A DNA stretch of 64,000 bases, taken from assembly GCA_964351595.1 (NCBI GenBank), contig CAYGOT010000014.1, forward strand, positions 1 to 64,000, in the 5' to 3' direction. Position 1 is the first letter of the stretch. Each line of letters begins with the position of its first letter. The DNA is from UBA6059 sp964351595. GTDB taxonomy: Bacteria > Bacteroidota > Bacteroidia > Cytophagales > Cyclobacteriaceae. This document shows, one piece after another, positions 45,095 through 54,385 of the stretch. A program made the position numbers and the translations under genes. Below the pieces are notes generated by a model. It ran no database searches. It saw only the letters and a list, made by a program, of their open reading frames with translations, and was not told the origin of the DNA.

Positions 45095-46023
45095 GTCTCT
45101 TGCTTCACTGCAAACTTAATTTCAGTAATCAGGTCATCTCCACTCGAGGTGCTGGGGTCTGTGACATACACTTCGAAGGGATGAACCTTTTTGTTCAGTT
45201 TTAGCTCTTTGTTGCGATGCATGGAATACATCGTACTCCAGGCATTTCCTAGATGATCATATGGCCCATGATGGGCGAGCGTATATACCCGTGTCGCTGG
45301 TATGGTACCCGTGATCATCTCTTCTGGTAAGTCCTCAGGAATCGACTTCATAGGGATACCGCTGGTGTAGGACACCTTCTTTTTGACCACATCCCATTTG
45401 TGATAAATCGTAAAGGGTTGTGCCGATATTTGATCCTTATTGCCCTCAGCGAAGGACCACAGTTTTTCGAAATCCTTCTCCATCGCCGGGCCGATGGTAT
45501 CTATGGTACAGTCAGTCTTAAGTCCAATATACCTACACCCCTCATACTGCTCATATCCCTTGAAGTCCAGGCGAGAGTGCACCTTTCCATCTTCTGCATA
45601 ATCCTTGAGTAGCGCCAGTCCCCTCTCATAGTCCATCCCTACAAAAGCCTCCATCATTTTCTTCATCCAAAACATGAAGAAGGGTAAACTGCTATCCATG
45701 ATCCATGTCACTTCGGTATCGTTATCCTTTTGCGATAGCTCAAACCGCACCTTAGCCGTGGACTTCCATGGAGTCAAAAAGGTAAGATCATAATCAATTG
45801 AGGTGTTCATTTCCTCTGAGACGACCTGCATATTGCCGCTACCGGTTCGGTTGCCTTTCCATTCGTAGGACTTACCGTCCTCGGCTACATCCACTTTTGC
45901 CTCGGGCTCCATGATCAACCATGGAGACCATGCACTCCAGTGGTGAAAGTCATTGAGGATACTAAAAACATGGCCTACCTCGGCATGGATAAGTACGGAT
46001 TTGCTAATGTTGATCTTCGGCAT
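45091..46023 (-). CDS. SRPBCC domain fused to a GyrI-like domain
   Basis: The 310-residue protein begins with an SRPBCC/polyketide-cyclase-like domain (about residues 1-150; FSILNDFHHWSAWSPWL is typical) and continues with a GyrI-like effector-binding domain (about 160-310; ARVYTLAHHGPYDHLGNAW is the typical GyrI block). The GyrI fold binds small molecules, and the SRPBCC fold has a hydrophobic ligand cavity. Its ligand is unknown. Its 3' end overlaps the TfoX-like gene. No signal peptide, so cytoplasmic. Confidence 0.88.
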   Translation of the reverse strand: MPKINISKSVLIHAEVGHVFSILNDFHHWSAWSPWLIMEPEAKVDVAEDGKSYEWKGNRTGSGNMQVVSEEMNTSIDYDLTFLTPWKSTAKVRFELSQKDNDTEVTWIMDSSLPFFMFWMKKMMEAFVGMDYERGLALLKDYAEDGKVHSRLDFKGYEQYEGCRYIGLKTDCTIDTIGPAMEKDFEKLWSFAEGNKDQISAQPFTIYHKWDVVKKKVSYTSGIPMKSIPEDLPEEMITGTIPATRVYTLAHHGPYDHLGNAWSTMYSMHRNKELKLNKKVHPFEVYVTDPSTSSGDDLITEIKFAVKQET

Positions 46024-46194
46024 TGCTTACAAAGTTTAAAAAAGCAAGGTCAAAGTAGGGATTTTATTTGTTGCAGTCAACCGCTACTGCACACACGTAA
46101 CACTGAGCAACCTGGGTAAAGGACAGGGACTAAAAATAGCTACTCAGCTAATAAAAGGTGAGCCACTGTGGATTTCAGCAGCTCTCTAACAATA

Positions 46195-47004
46195 TTATTC
46201 CGGCGCTCTGGCCATCATTTGCAGTTCGGCCAGCACAGACATCCGCATGTCTCTAGTTGCCAATCCATCTCTAATCTTTTTCAGCATTTCTGCAGATGGC
46301 TCTTCATCGTCATTATTCCAGCGGTTAAAATATTGATTCCAGTCATTGAAGAAATTCCAGGTAATATGGGTGGCGTACGTATCACTGCCCATAGGTGACA
46401 TTACCATGCCCAGACCCCAACCCATCTTGTAGCCTGCATCCACCTGTTTCTGATGATCCGGCTTGAATACGCCATTCTCGGCTTGATGATAGGCCTCATA
46501 AGCACCCATGCTGTTAAAATCGACCTTCATGAAATCGATCTGGGCAATCATTCCTTTCTTAAAGTCCAAATCTCCTTCAGTTCCATCGATTATTCGCAGA
46601 AACCTTCTCTTATCCAGGAGACGTGTCTCACCAGACTTCATGATTTTAGCCTCTATATCCTCATCCGACATATCAGGGTAAGCCTTTTTTGCATAGCCTA
46701 AGAGTTTTTCCCAACTCATTCCATCTCCCATCATTTTGGCAGGATCTGAAAATTGCTGAACTGTCATAAACTGGTAACCATCAGTGATGTCTCCAGGTGT
46801 CAGCGAAAACAAATCCCAGCCTACTATGTCACCAGCCATAGCGCGTTGTTCGTGAATTTTTTGCCAAAAGGTCTCCGTTTCCCAATAAGCTGCCGTTTGG
46901 CTGGGACTGACCTTCATAAACTCCATTAAAAGAAAGATGGGCTCTTGCGCTCTGACGGTGATTGCCATCAGCAACGCGACACAAAAAAATTGTAATCTTT
47001 TCAT
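46195..47004 (-). CDS. secreted hypothetical protein with two similar halves
   Basis: The product has 269 residues with a signal peptide (LLMAITVRAQE). It has two similar halves: PIFLLMEFMKVSPSQTAAYW ... and IAQIDFMKVDFNSMGAYEAY ..., each followed by a Trp-rich strand, which resembles paired dimeric alpha-beta-barrel (NIPSNAP-like) domains. It lies 171 bases from the SRPBCC gene. A start two codons earlier is possible. The function is unknown. Confidence 0.75.
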   Translation of the reverse strand: MKRLQFFCVALLMAITVRAQEPIFLLMEFMKVSPSQTAAYWETETFWQKIHEQRAMAGDIVGWDLFSLTPGDITDGYQFMTVQQFSDPAKMMGDGMSWEKLLGYAKKAYPDMSDEDIEAKIMKSGETRLLDKRRFLRIIDGTEGDLDFKKGMIAQIDFMKVDFNSMGAYEAYHQAENGVFKPDHQKQVDAGYKMGWGLGMVMSPMGSDTYATHITWNFFNDWNQYFNRWNNDDEEPSAEMLKKIRDGLATRDMRMSVLAELQMMARAPE

Positions 47005-47160
47005 AATCATTTGGGTTAGTTAAAAAAGTAATTCTCTGAATCTACGAATTAACTAACTGATTATCAATAATTAAGAGATGTCCATGCTTATCACTATTGA
47101 ATATTAAAAAAGTGCTACTTTAGTATTCTTATTGCATGTTAGACTAAAGTGCGAAAACAT

Positions 47161-47574
47161 ATGTCCTACTTTCTAATCGTCCTGATTATAATCTTCAGTA
47201 GCCTCAGTTTGCTGCATTTCTATTGGGCTGCTGGTGGCCAATGGTGGCTATCCAATGCACTACCCACCAACGAAAATGGCCAGCACGTCCTCAAGACTGG
47301 GCCAGTATCAAGCATGGTAGTCGGACTTGGTTTGCTCGGTTTCGCATCCTACTACTTCGTACTTTCTGCTAACGCTTTGTCTGGTACCATGACTCACATT
47401 GTTGGCTGGATCATTCCGTCCATTTTCTTGCTTAGGTCTATCGGTGACTTCAAGTACGTTGGTTTTTTCAAAACAGTAAAAAGCACGGAGTTTGCCAGAA
47501 ATGATAGTCGGTTCTATACACCATTGTGTTTGATACTGGCTGTCTTGGGTGCCACAGTTGCATCTCAACTCTAA
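47161..47574 (+). CDS. DUF3995 membrane protein
   Basis: The 137-residue product from ATG 47161 has four hydrophobic helices. LHFYWAAGGQWW and GLGLLGFASYYFVL are characteristic of DUF3995 proteins, small four-helix membrane proteins of unknown role. A GTG at 47149 would add four residues. It is followed 38 bases later by an AraC regulator on the same strand. Confidence 0.82.
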   Translation: MSYFLIVLIIIFSSLSLLHFYWAAGGQWWLSNALPTNENGQHVLKTGPVSSMVVGLGLLGFASYYFVLSANALSGTMTHIVGWIIPSIFLLRSIGDFKYVGFFKTVKSTEFARNDSRFYTPLCLILAVLGATVASQL

Positions 47575-47612
47575 AGTAACCTCAGGCTGTATAGCCCGTT
47601 GGTCTAGCTAAG

Positions 47613-48419
47613 ATGCCCAGTATTCAGCAACTAAATATTCCACCAGAACTCCTACCCTTTGTAGATGAAATGCAATGTGTCGAATCTGCTGAGTCGGATT
47701 TACGGCCTTTTATCACCTTCGGCTATCCAGAAGTGACCCCCGCGCTACTGATTATCAAGTCAGGTCATCTAACAGTATCCTACCGGAATCAGGATCATTA
47801 CTTATCAGAGTCTTGCTGCTTCACTTTTATTGAGGAGCCCAGTCGAATCGTAGTTTCTAAGGAGTTCAGCGTGGTACGGATAGTATTCAAAGCGACTGGT
47901 GTTGTTCCTTTGATCAGGCTCACTGGCCTGAGTGCTGAAGAGCTCATTTCTAGACCGGTTATTCGCCTGTCGGAATTTATGAACCCTAAGTTGAAAATGG
48001 CTATTGCTAGAACGCAAGAGACCAAAGACCAAGAAGGCCTAGAAACTTTGATTCATACGGCTCTAGATTCGGCATTGACAAAAAGTCAAAGTCATCTATT
48101 AGAGCTTGGAAAGCATCCACTCTTGGGTTCATCGATAGACAATCTATGTGATATGCTATGCTGCACGCCACGCACACTTCAGAGATGGTTTAAAGCCGAA
48201 ATGGGTATATCTCCAAAGTATTTCCTCCGACTTCTTCGGTTTAAACATACTCTCCAACATTTGGGAGCCCGTCATCCAGACCATCCTATTGCGGTAGCCC
48301 AGAAGCTGGGCTACTATGACCAGAATCACTTGATCAAGGAAGTGCAGTATTTTACCCACACAACTCCTGGAAAGTTGTCTTTTGACCATTACTTACCCAC
48401 TCAGTTGCCATCAGGTTAA
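47613..48419 (+). CDS. AraC family transcriptional regulator
   Basis: The 268-residue regulator has an N-terminal cupin-like domain of about 150 residues and a C-terminal double helix-turn-helix with LCDMLCCTPRTLQRWFKAEMGISPKYFLRLLRF and PIAVAQKLGYYDQNHLIKEVQYF, in which the second HTH matches the AraC signature. The final TPGKL motif is FTHTTPGKLSF. It probably controls its neighbours (the DUF3995 protein upstream or the serine hydrolase downstream), but no target can be shown. Confidence 0.92.
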   Translation: MPSIQQLNIPPELLPFVDEMQCVESAESDLRPFITFGYPEVTPALLIIKSGHLTVSYRNQDHYLSESCCFTFIEEPSRIVVSKEFSVVRIVFKATGVVPLIRLTGLSAEELISRPVIRLSEFMNPKLKMAIARTQETKDQEGLETLIHTALDSALTKSQSHLLELGKHPLLGSSIDNLCDMLCCTPRTLQRWFKAEMGISPKYFLRLLRFKHTLQHLGARHPDHPIAVAQKLGYYDQNHLIKEVQYFTHTTPGKLSFDHYLPTQLPSG

Positions 48420-48496
48420 AGTCGAAAATTGTCGCATATTTACTACCTCAGTTGCCATATACTACTGTGATTTGCAGAGGTCAAAACAAAGAAACT

Positions 48497-49645
48497 ATGC
48501 GAACGAATCTTATCGCAGTAGCGCTGCTGTACCTCATATGCATTGCTCATGTGTCTAGCGGCCAGAAGAAGAACAAAATTCCATCAAAGTATAGAAAAAT
48601 CCAGAAGTACATGGATCAGGCCGTGGACAATGGTCTGGTAGGATTGAGCTTCTATATCGATCACCCTAAGCACGGTCAATGGACGTATCAGGCAGGTCAT
48701 GCTGAGTTCGAATCAAAGTCCCCCATCACTGAAGCATCGGTGTTTTATCTCGGCAGTATTAGTAAGACTTACACGGCCACTATTATGCTTCAGCTTGCTG
48801 AGCGAGGGGTTGTTTCTCTTGATGATAGAATAGCGGAGTATCTACCGCCAAATGTCACTGGTGGCTTTGAATATGGAGATCAAGTGACAATCAGACAGCT
48901 GCTGAACATGACCAGCGGCTTTCCTAATTTCGAATATGACGAACAGGCGCTTCAGGATTTCTTTTCTGGTAAGTTAGACCTGCACAAGACCCCTCCTGCG
49001 GCGGTACTCGAGCAATACATCTATGGTCAGCCCGGCAACTTTAAACCGGGAGAACGCTATCAGTACTCGAGCACTAACTACATTTTGCTCTGCATGATTA
49101 TGGAATCCGTTACAGGTAAGCCACATCAGGATCTGTACTCAGCACTCTTTAAAGAACATAGTCTGGATAATACCTACTATAAAAATGAACAGGCTCCTGC
49201 TGCATTGCTAGTGAATGGGTACGCCGACGAAAATGACGATGGTGAGTTTGAGAACTCTACTCAACAGCAAAAGGCTTATGCCGACTGGTCATATGGTGAA
49301 GATGGCATCAGGAGCACTATCTGTGATATGGCGAAGTTTATGGACCTCTTGCTTGCTGGTAGCATTATCAGCGAGCAATCTTTGGCTGAAATGAAGACAT
49401 GGGTGATGCCGGATAACCCCAGGTATGGTCTAGGACTTATGTATGATAAAGGCTTTCCCTACAAGTACTTCATTGGTCATTCGGGTTGGGGTTTTGGCAC
49501 TCAAGCCAACTTGATGTACTTCCCTAAGCAGGATATTACTATCGCAATATTTTGCAATACTGCTTATCGCTTCGGCGGAGAAGCAATCGAGAAGGCTCAT
49601 GACAAGTTTCTGACAAAGACGGCTAAGAAGTTGTTTTTATTCTAG
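48497..49645 (+). CDS. secreted serine beta-lactamase-family hydrolase
   Basis: The product has 382 residues from ATG 48497 with a signal peptide ending VSSGQ. It has the class C beta-lactamase/penicillin-binding-protein-like triad: SxxK in GSISKTYTATI, YxN in YSSTNYILL and HxG in IGHSGWGFG. Proteins of this type include esterases, D-aminopeptidases and beta-lactamases; the sequence alone cannot tell which. The start gives a good signal peptide; an earlier in-frame start would add 15 residues. Confidence 0.92.
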   Translation: MRTNLIAVALLYLICIAHVSSGQKKNKIPSKYRKIQKYMDQAVDNGLVGLSFYIDHPKHGQWTYQAGHAEFESKSPITEASVFYLGSISKTYTATIMLQLAERGVVSLDDRIAEYLPPNVTGGFEYGDQVTIRQLLNMTSGFPNFEYDEQALQDFFSGKLDLHKTPPAAVLEQYIYGQPGNFKPGERYQYSSTNYILLCMIMESVTGKPHQDLYSALFKEHSLDNTYYKNEQAPAALLVNGYADENDDGEFENSTQQQKAYADWSYGEDGIRSTICDMAKFMDLLLAGSIISEQSLAEMKTWVMPDNPRYGLGLMYDKGFPYKYFIGHSGWGFGTQANLMYFPKQDITIAIFCNTAYRFGGEAIEKAHDKFLTKTAKKLFLF

Positions 49646-49942
49646 ACAATTAAGGGATATACTCAGGTCTTCTGCCTGGCATATTGTGCCATCTAAGTTA
49701 ATCAATTCTGGGATGGGTAACTGACAAAACAGCACCGATGATATATGGATTAGCGCTTTGCCACCTACTATGTAAATACTTATAGGAAAATACCTTTTAA
49801 TAAGCGATTAGATATAGTACTTATGACAGCTTTTAGCATTTTTGGTTATAGGTCAGATGTCAGGGTTTACACAGTTTGATTGCTTAATAAAGTAGCCTGT
49901 TGACTTGATAGATCGATAGACTAACATAACAAGTTGATCCGA
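49646..49942. other. 297-base non-coding gap
   Basis: No gene or hairpin is seen. The region is AT-rich and probably contains the promoter for the AraC gene that follows. Confidence 0.5.
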
Positions 49943-51022
49943 ATGGACTTCATTCACGTTGCATTCTTGGTTGCAGCTGGCCAAGGGCTCTTTTTAGGCC
50001 TGGTCTGGACACTTCGGTTCAGTAGTCTTGAGAGTAAGTTCCTCGGACTTTTTCTTGTTCTTTACTCACTCAACCTGATCGAAAACGTAGGGTTATGGTC
50101 CGGTCTGCTACATCGCTTCCCACACTTAATCAACCTCACTCAGAGTTTCATTTTCTTATATGGACCACTTTTCTATCTCTATATCCGAAGCAAAACCAGC
50201 GAGTACAGTTTTAAGCTTAACACTATTATCCATTTGATTCCCTTTTTACTGCACTTCAGTTACACATTCGAGTTTTACGTATTATCGGCCGAATTCAAAA
50301 GTGAAACTCTCTCCCAGTTCACCTACGAGTCCTCCAGTTCAGACTGGCCATTTCAGTTTGCTATTGCTCTTCATTTACTAGTCTATGCACTATGCTCAGT
50401 TAGACTAGCTGTTAAAACAAGTGTCACCCAAGACGCATTACTCTCTTGGCTATTTCTAACCTACGCGCTATCCGTACTTTCCTATTTTGTTCTGATCAAT
50501 ACGATACAGTTCACTGTGCTACATGATTACCTTATTTCTGGAGTGATCGTCTTATTAATGTATACTATAGGATACTTATCGCTGCTTAGCCCACACTGGG
50601 TGGATAGTCGATGGGTGAAGAAAAAGACCAAGCTCAAATACAGTAAGTCGGTACTAGAAGTAGGCGAGTCACTCCTATATATCCAGCGCATAGACGCTCT
50701 CCTTCAGAATCAAAAAATATATCTTAACACTGATCTAAAGCTCGAAGACTTGGCCAATGAACTAGGAGTTTCACAAAATCATGTATCCCAAGTGATCAAT
50801 GAACAAAAAAAGTGCAGCTTCAGAGACCTGATCAACTATTACCGAGTTGAAGAAGTGAAAAGAAAACTTTCTTCCACCGAAAACAAAAAATACACTTTTC
50901 TTGCTATCGCTTTCTCCTGTGGATTCAATAACAAAGCCTCCTTCAACAAATACTTCAAGAAATACACTGGCCAAACTCCAAAGGCCTATTACCAAGGGTT
51001 AGAAGTAGGTAAGCCCTTATAA
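49943..51022 (+). CDS. AraC-type regulator with a membrane N-terminal domain
   Basis: The 359-residue product starts at ATG 49943. About seven hydrophobic segments cover residues 1-220 (GLFLGLVWTLRF, FLGLFLVLYSLNLIENVGLW, FIFLYGPLFYLYIRS, ...), and the C-terminal 110 residues are an AraC DNA-binding domain (LEDLANELGVSQNHVSQVIN, TFLAIAFSCGFNNKASFNKYFKKYTGQTPKAYY). Such membrane-bound AraC proteins are typical of Bacteroidota and probably sense an extracellular or membrane signal. It precedes the NHL lipoprotein gene by 48 bases and may be co-transcribed. Confidence 0.92.
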   Translation: MDFIHVAFLVAAGQGLFLGLVWTLRFSSLESKFLGLFLVLYSLNLIENVGLWSGLLHRFPHLINLTQSFIFLYGPLFYLYIRSKTSEYSFKLNTIIHLIPFLLHFSYTFEFYVLSAEFKSETLSQFTYESSSSDWPFQFAIALHLLVYALCSVRLAVKTSVTQDALLSWLFLTYALSVLSYFVLINTIQFTVLHDYLISGVIVLLMYTIGYLSLLSPHWVDSRWVKKKTKLKYSKSVLEVGESLLYIQRIDALLQNQKIYLNTDLKLEDLANELGVSQNHVSQVINEQKKCSFRDLINYYRVEEVKRKLSSTENKKYTFLAIAFSCGFNNKASFNKYFKKYTGQTPKAYYQGLEVGKPL

Positions 51023-51070
51023 GAATCGACTCTTAAAGCGCTTAAATTCAATTGATTTAAGCTAAAAACT

Positions 51071-52345
51071 ATGAAATCATTCTTACTCCTATTGTTAGGT
51101 GCTGTTACACCACTATTCTTGAGCTGCTCATCGGAAAATGATTCCGAACCAGTACCACCTTTTGAAATAGATGACATCAAAGTATTTGATACCTCAAACG
51201 ACAACAGTGCATCCGATATCCAATTTTCAATAACGCCAATAGCTGATGCAACCTTGTCTGAGTACCGAGTAGCGGTTGTCATATCCCAGAATGAACTTAC
51301 TGTCGATGCGTTTCTATCCCTCGAAGCGAGTAGGTATGAAGTGGTTAGCAGTCTTGCCGCATTTCCATACCGCCTGAAGGATGGTCTACCAGATTCGGAC
51401 GGGAATCCTGTAACAGAAGGAGTTCCCTATAAGCTACAAGTCTTGGCCGTTTCTTCCAACATAGAACAAACAGCCACCAATACTTCCCAGGTTTTTGAGT
51501 TAGCACAAACAAAGCTGGTTCGAACACTAGCCTCTGGTTTTTCAGCAAGTGGTGGTATCGAGCTCGATGACGATGGAAACATCTATGTGGCTGATTTTGG
51601 AACAGGCGATGTGAACGGTACTACCATTCTAAAATTCTCACCTAATGGCTCTGAGGGTACAACGTTTGCCGATGGGCTCCTAGGTCCTACTGGTGGAGCA
51701 TTCGACTCCAATGGCAATCTCTACTGGTCAAGTTATTCGGCAAGTAGAGTTCATAAAATATCCGCAGATGGGCAAGTCGAAAGTTTTGCAAACTTACCAG
51801 GACCTGTGGCAATAGTGATTGGAGATGATGGATCACTCTTTGTCGCTAGCTGCGATGGAAATAACATCAGTAAAATCTCACCTCAGGGCAATGTATCCAC
51901 TTTTGCCACGAGTACTTCCTTTAACTGTCCAAATGGACTTACTGTAGACCCAGATGGTAACTTCTACACGTGCAATTTTGAAGATGGTAATATTTTCAAA
52001 ATCACTGCCACCGGACAGGTCTCTTCATTCGCGAGGATCGGATCGGGCAGCAGCGTGAATATGAAATATCATGGCGGATATCTCTACATAACAGGCAGAA
52101 ACGCCAATATCATATATCGCGTATCCATCTCTGATGCTACATTAGAAAACTTTGCTGGTACAGGTCAGCGCGGCAAATTTGACGCGGGATTAAGTGACGC
52201 TACTTTTTCTCTTCCAAACGGTATCGCCATAAGTCCGGACGGAAAAAAAATCTATATCAACGACGTAGATCCAGCTTCCGGTTCGAACGCCAATGGTCCC
52301 AATTTTAATCCAAATATTTTGAGGGTTATCGATCTAATTAACTAA
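51071..52345 (+). CDS. NHL/SMP-30-like beta-propeller lipoprotein
   Basis: The 424-residue product has a lipoprotein signal ending LSC. A fibronectin-like domain (about residues 30-140) is followed by an NHL-type six-bladed propeller with repeats such as SGGIELDDDGNIYVADFGTG, GGAFDSNGNLYWSSYSA and NGLTVDPDGNFYTCNFEDG. It is likely a surface or periplasmic binding protein or lactonase-like hydrolase; no catalytic residues are obvious. A perfect hairpin follows 50 bases downstream. Confidence 0.88.
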   Translation: MKSFLLLLLGAVTPLFLSCSSENDSEPVPPFEIDDIKVFDTSNDNSASDIQFSITPIADATLSEYRVAVVISQNELTVDAFLSLEASRYEVVSSLAAFPYRLKDGLPDSDGNPVTEGVPYKLQVLAVSSNIEQTATNTSQVFELAQTKLVRTLASGFSASGGIELDDDGNIYVADFGTGDVNGTTILKFSPNGSEGTTFADGLLGPTGGAFDSNGNLYWSSYSASRVHKISADGQVESFANLPGPVAIVIGDDGSLFVASCDGNNISKISPQGNVSTFATSTSFNCPNGLTVDPDGNFYTCNFEDGNIFKITATGQVSSFARIGSGSSVNMKYHGGYLYITGRNANIIYRVSISDATLENFAGTGQRGKFDAGLSDATFSLPNGIAISPDGKKIYINDVDPASGSNANGPNFNPNILRVIDLIN

Positions 52346-52394
52346 ATCTTTGATAGGGTATGACACCTTATCCATTTCTTTGTTAATCAATTCT

Positions 52395-52421
52395 GAACTG
52401 TCTCATTTCTTGAGACAGTTC
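52395..52421 (+). terminator. 11-bp perfect hairpin after the NHL gene
   Basis: GAACTGTCTCA, loop TTTCT and TGAGACAGTTC form a perfect stem. No strong T tract follows, so it may stabilise mRNA or act as a weak terminator. Confidence 0.65.
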
Positions 52422-52498
52422 CATTATTCGTTAGCGTATAGATTCATTAATCATCAGCTCGTGCTAACTCCGTTGGTTTGACATACTTTGCTGTGTCC

Positions 52499-53563
52499 TC
52501 ATTTTTCATCATCTATTGAGGCGAATATTTGCCTGCTAGTATTGCCCAAGGTTGGTAAATCAGTTTGTTCACTATCCTCTCGATCCATTTGGTCAATATA
52601 GCGTTTAAATATCTCTCGTGATGGCAAGGCAAGAAGCATTAGCAACTGCTTTCTACCCAAATGCTTGTCCAACGTCGATATCATTTCATAACCGACAAAA
52701 TACAGAGGGCTATCATACTGACCTGTAAGTCCGAGTTGATATATAGTATCCCAGTCAGCTGAATCATCATTGACCAGTCTAAAAAGGACCGTCTCGAACC
52801 AATCGAAATTGGACTGTACCCGGCGACTGTTGACCTTGTGTATATCCTGATTAAACTGTGTATAGTCACCAGTCGATTCTGCCTTTGAGAAATCCGCCAC
52901 ATAACTGGCTGAGCCTTCTTTGATCGTCTGGCTCAAGAGTCTCTCAACATTCGACTCAGGAGGTAGCTGAGCAAAGAACCGATCTTGGACTAGGTGATAA
53001 AGTTCGTGCGCCGATAGATAAATCATACCCTCCAGGTCTCCTTTCATGGATCGAATGTCCACATAGAACGCATCGTCCTCATCGTCAAAAGTCCAACCTC
53101 CGCCCGTGATTCCCACTACTAAATAGACCGTCGCATGAAAGTCAATCGAATCAGGTGTGAAGCCTGAAATCATCGTAGCTGCCTTCGATGAAATATCATC
53201 TTCTGACTTTCTGATTTCTTCAAGAAAAGCCTTGATAGTAGGAAGCTCTGGTAACACGCGGTTCAACATGTACTGATCATCCTTCTTTGGATCTCTCATC
53301 AGTGCAGATTGCAGGCTGCTCTGGTAACTGTCATGATTCACTCCGTCAAAGAAAGTTGAGAGTTTTCTAGCATATGCCTTACTAGCGTGCAGCTCCATGA
53401 GTTCAGAAAAGTCCACATCAGTCATTTCGCCCTGATCGAATATCTACAGGAACTTGCTCACCTGCTCGTAGTTGAAATTGACTGAAATTCGTGCTTTTGA
53501 TTGACCATGCACCAAGCCAGAGACCAACATAAAAACTAAAAGGATAGCGATCATTAACTTCAT
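52499..53563 (-). pseudogene. secreted HExxH metalloprotease with an in-frame amber codon at codon 40
   Basis: From ATG 53563 the frame encodes a signal peptide (FMLVSGLVHGQS), reaches TAG at 53446-53444, and continues in the same frame to a stop at 52499. The remainder, 308 residues from ATG 53425, carries the zinc-protease motif SAHELYHLV and resembles DUF2268/DUF5700-type secreted metalloproteases. A single base change could explain the stop (for example Glu GAG to TAG). It may be a genuine inactivation, a sequencing error or a readthrough event. Without the signal peptide, the downstream start would give a non-exported protein, which makes inactivation likely. Confidence 0.8.
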
Positions 53564-53714
53564 AATTCGAGAGTTTGTCATAAGACAATAAATCTGAGTG
53601 CCAGGTTACAAGTGGAGTTGCAAACTTTAATAACGACGATCATCCTTGGCATAAACAGCTCACTTAGTACAGCTTAATCAGGCAATAAAGAGAAGAAAAA
53701 TGACTCCTGCTGGG

Positions 53715-54287
53715 TTAAGGTACCACCCAGCTACCCAGCCAATCGTTATTCACGAACTTAAATTGTGCTCTGTAGTGCGATAGCTTATGAAGTTGTAGAA
53801 CGTCCATTTCGGAGGCTCTTACGACTATAACGCTGAAAAACTCACTGCCGATTTCACTCGGCCAGTCATGTGCCAATTCTGGCCTATCAACTCTGCTACC
53901 AGGTGACAGTGTTGATCCATAAGCCTTTCTCCCATCGATCGAGATACCAGACCAATACTCTCGTGCTACTTTGTTTTCATTGTGAACTACTACAGAACCC
54001 CTGACAGAAACCTGCACTTTTTTTCCAGCGTGCCAGAAGAGCAATGTAGCTTCACTATTATCCGATAGATCAGAGATTTTTTGGGATCTTTTGTCAGTGA
54101 AGAATACACAACTCAGGTCTTCTAGTACTTGACGCAATACGACCAGCCGTGAATTTGCATGACTGCCAGCTACTGTTGATAAGCTTACAAAACGAAAAGG
54201 ATGATTCCTGTCTAAGGCACCTCTGTGTAGCTCATGAGATACATTGGAGAAAACTTCTGTAAGCGAATCGTTGCGATTGATGAGCAT
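53715..54287 (-). CDS. pyridoxamine-phosphate-oxidase-like flavin protein
   Basis: The 190-residue product is a split-barrel FMN-binding protein: FRFVSLSTVAGSHANSRLVVLR, LSCVFFTDKRSQKISDLSDN and EATLLFWHAGKKVQVSVRGSV are the usual PNPOx-fold strands and FMN-contact region. The family includes PNP oxidases and general stress proteins; the general-stress-like form is more likely because the C-terminal PNPOx dimer region is short. The last gene neighbour on the same strand is the LanC-like gene, about 98 bases upstream. Confidence 0.85.
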   Translation of the reverse strand: MLINRNDSLTEVFSNVSHELHRGALDRNHPFRFVSLSTVAGSHANSRLVVLRQVLEDLSCVFFTDKRSQKISDLSDNSEATLLFWHAGKKVQVSVRGSVVVHNENKVAREYWSGISIDGRKAYGSTLSPGSRVDRPELAHDWPSEIGSEFFSVIVVRASEMDVLQLHKLSHYRAQFKFVNNDWLGSWVVP

Positions 54288-54385
54288 GGCTTTGATATCC
54301 TTGTGTGGTTTATTAACAGAATGTCATCACTAAAGTTTGGGCAGGCAATCTCATCCTATTGGATTAGTAAGGTGAGAACTTTAAA

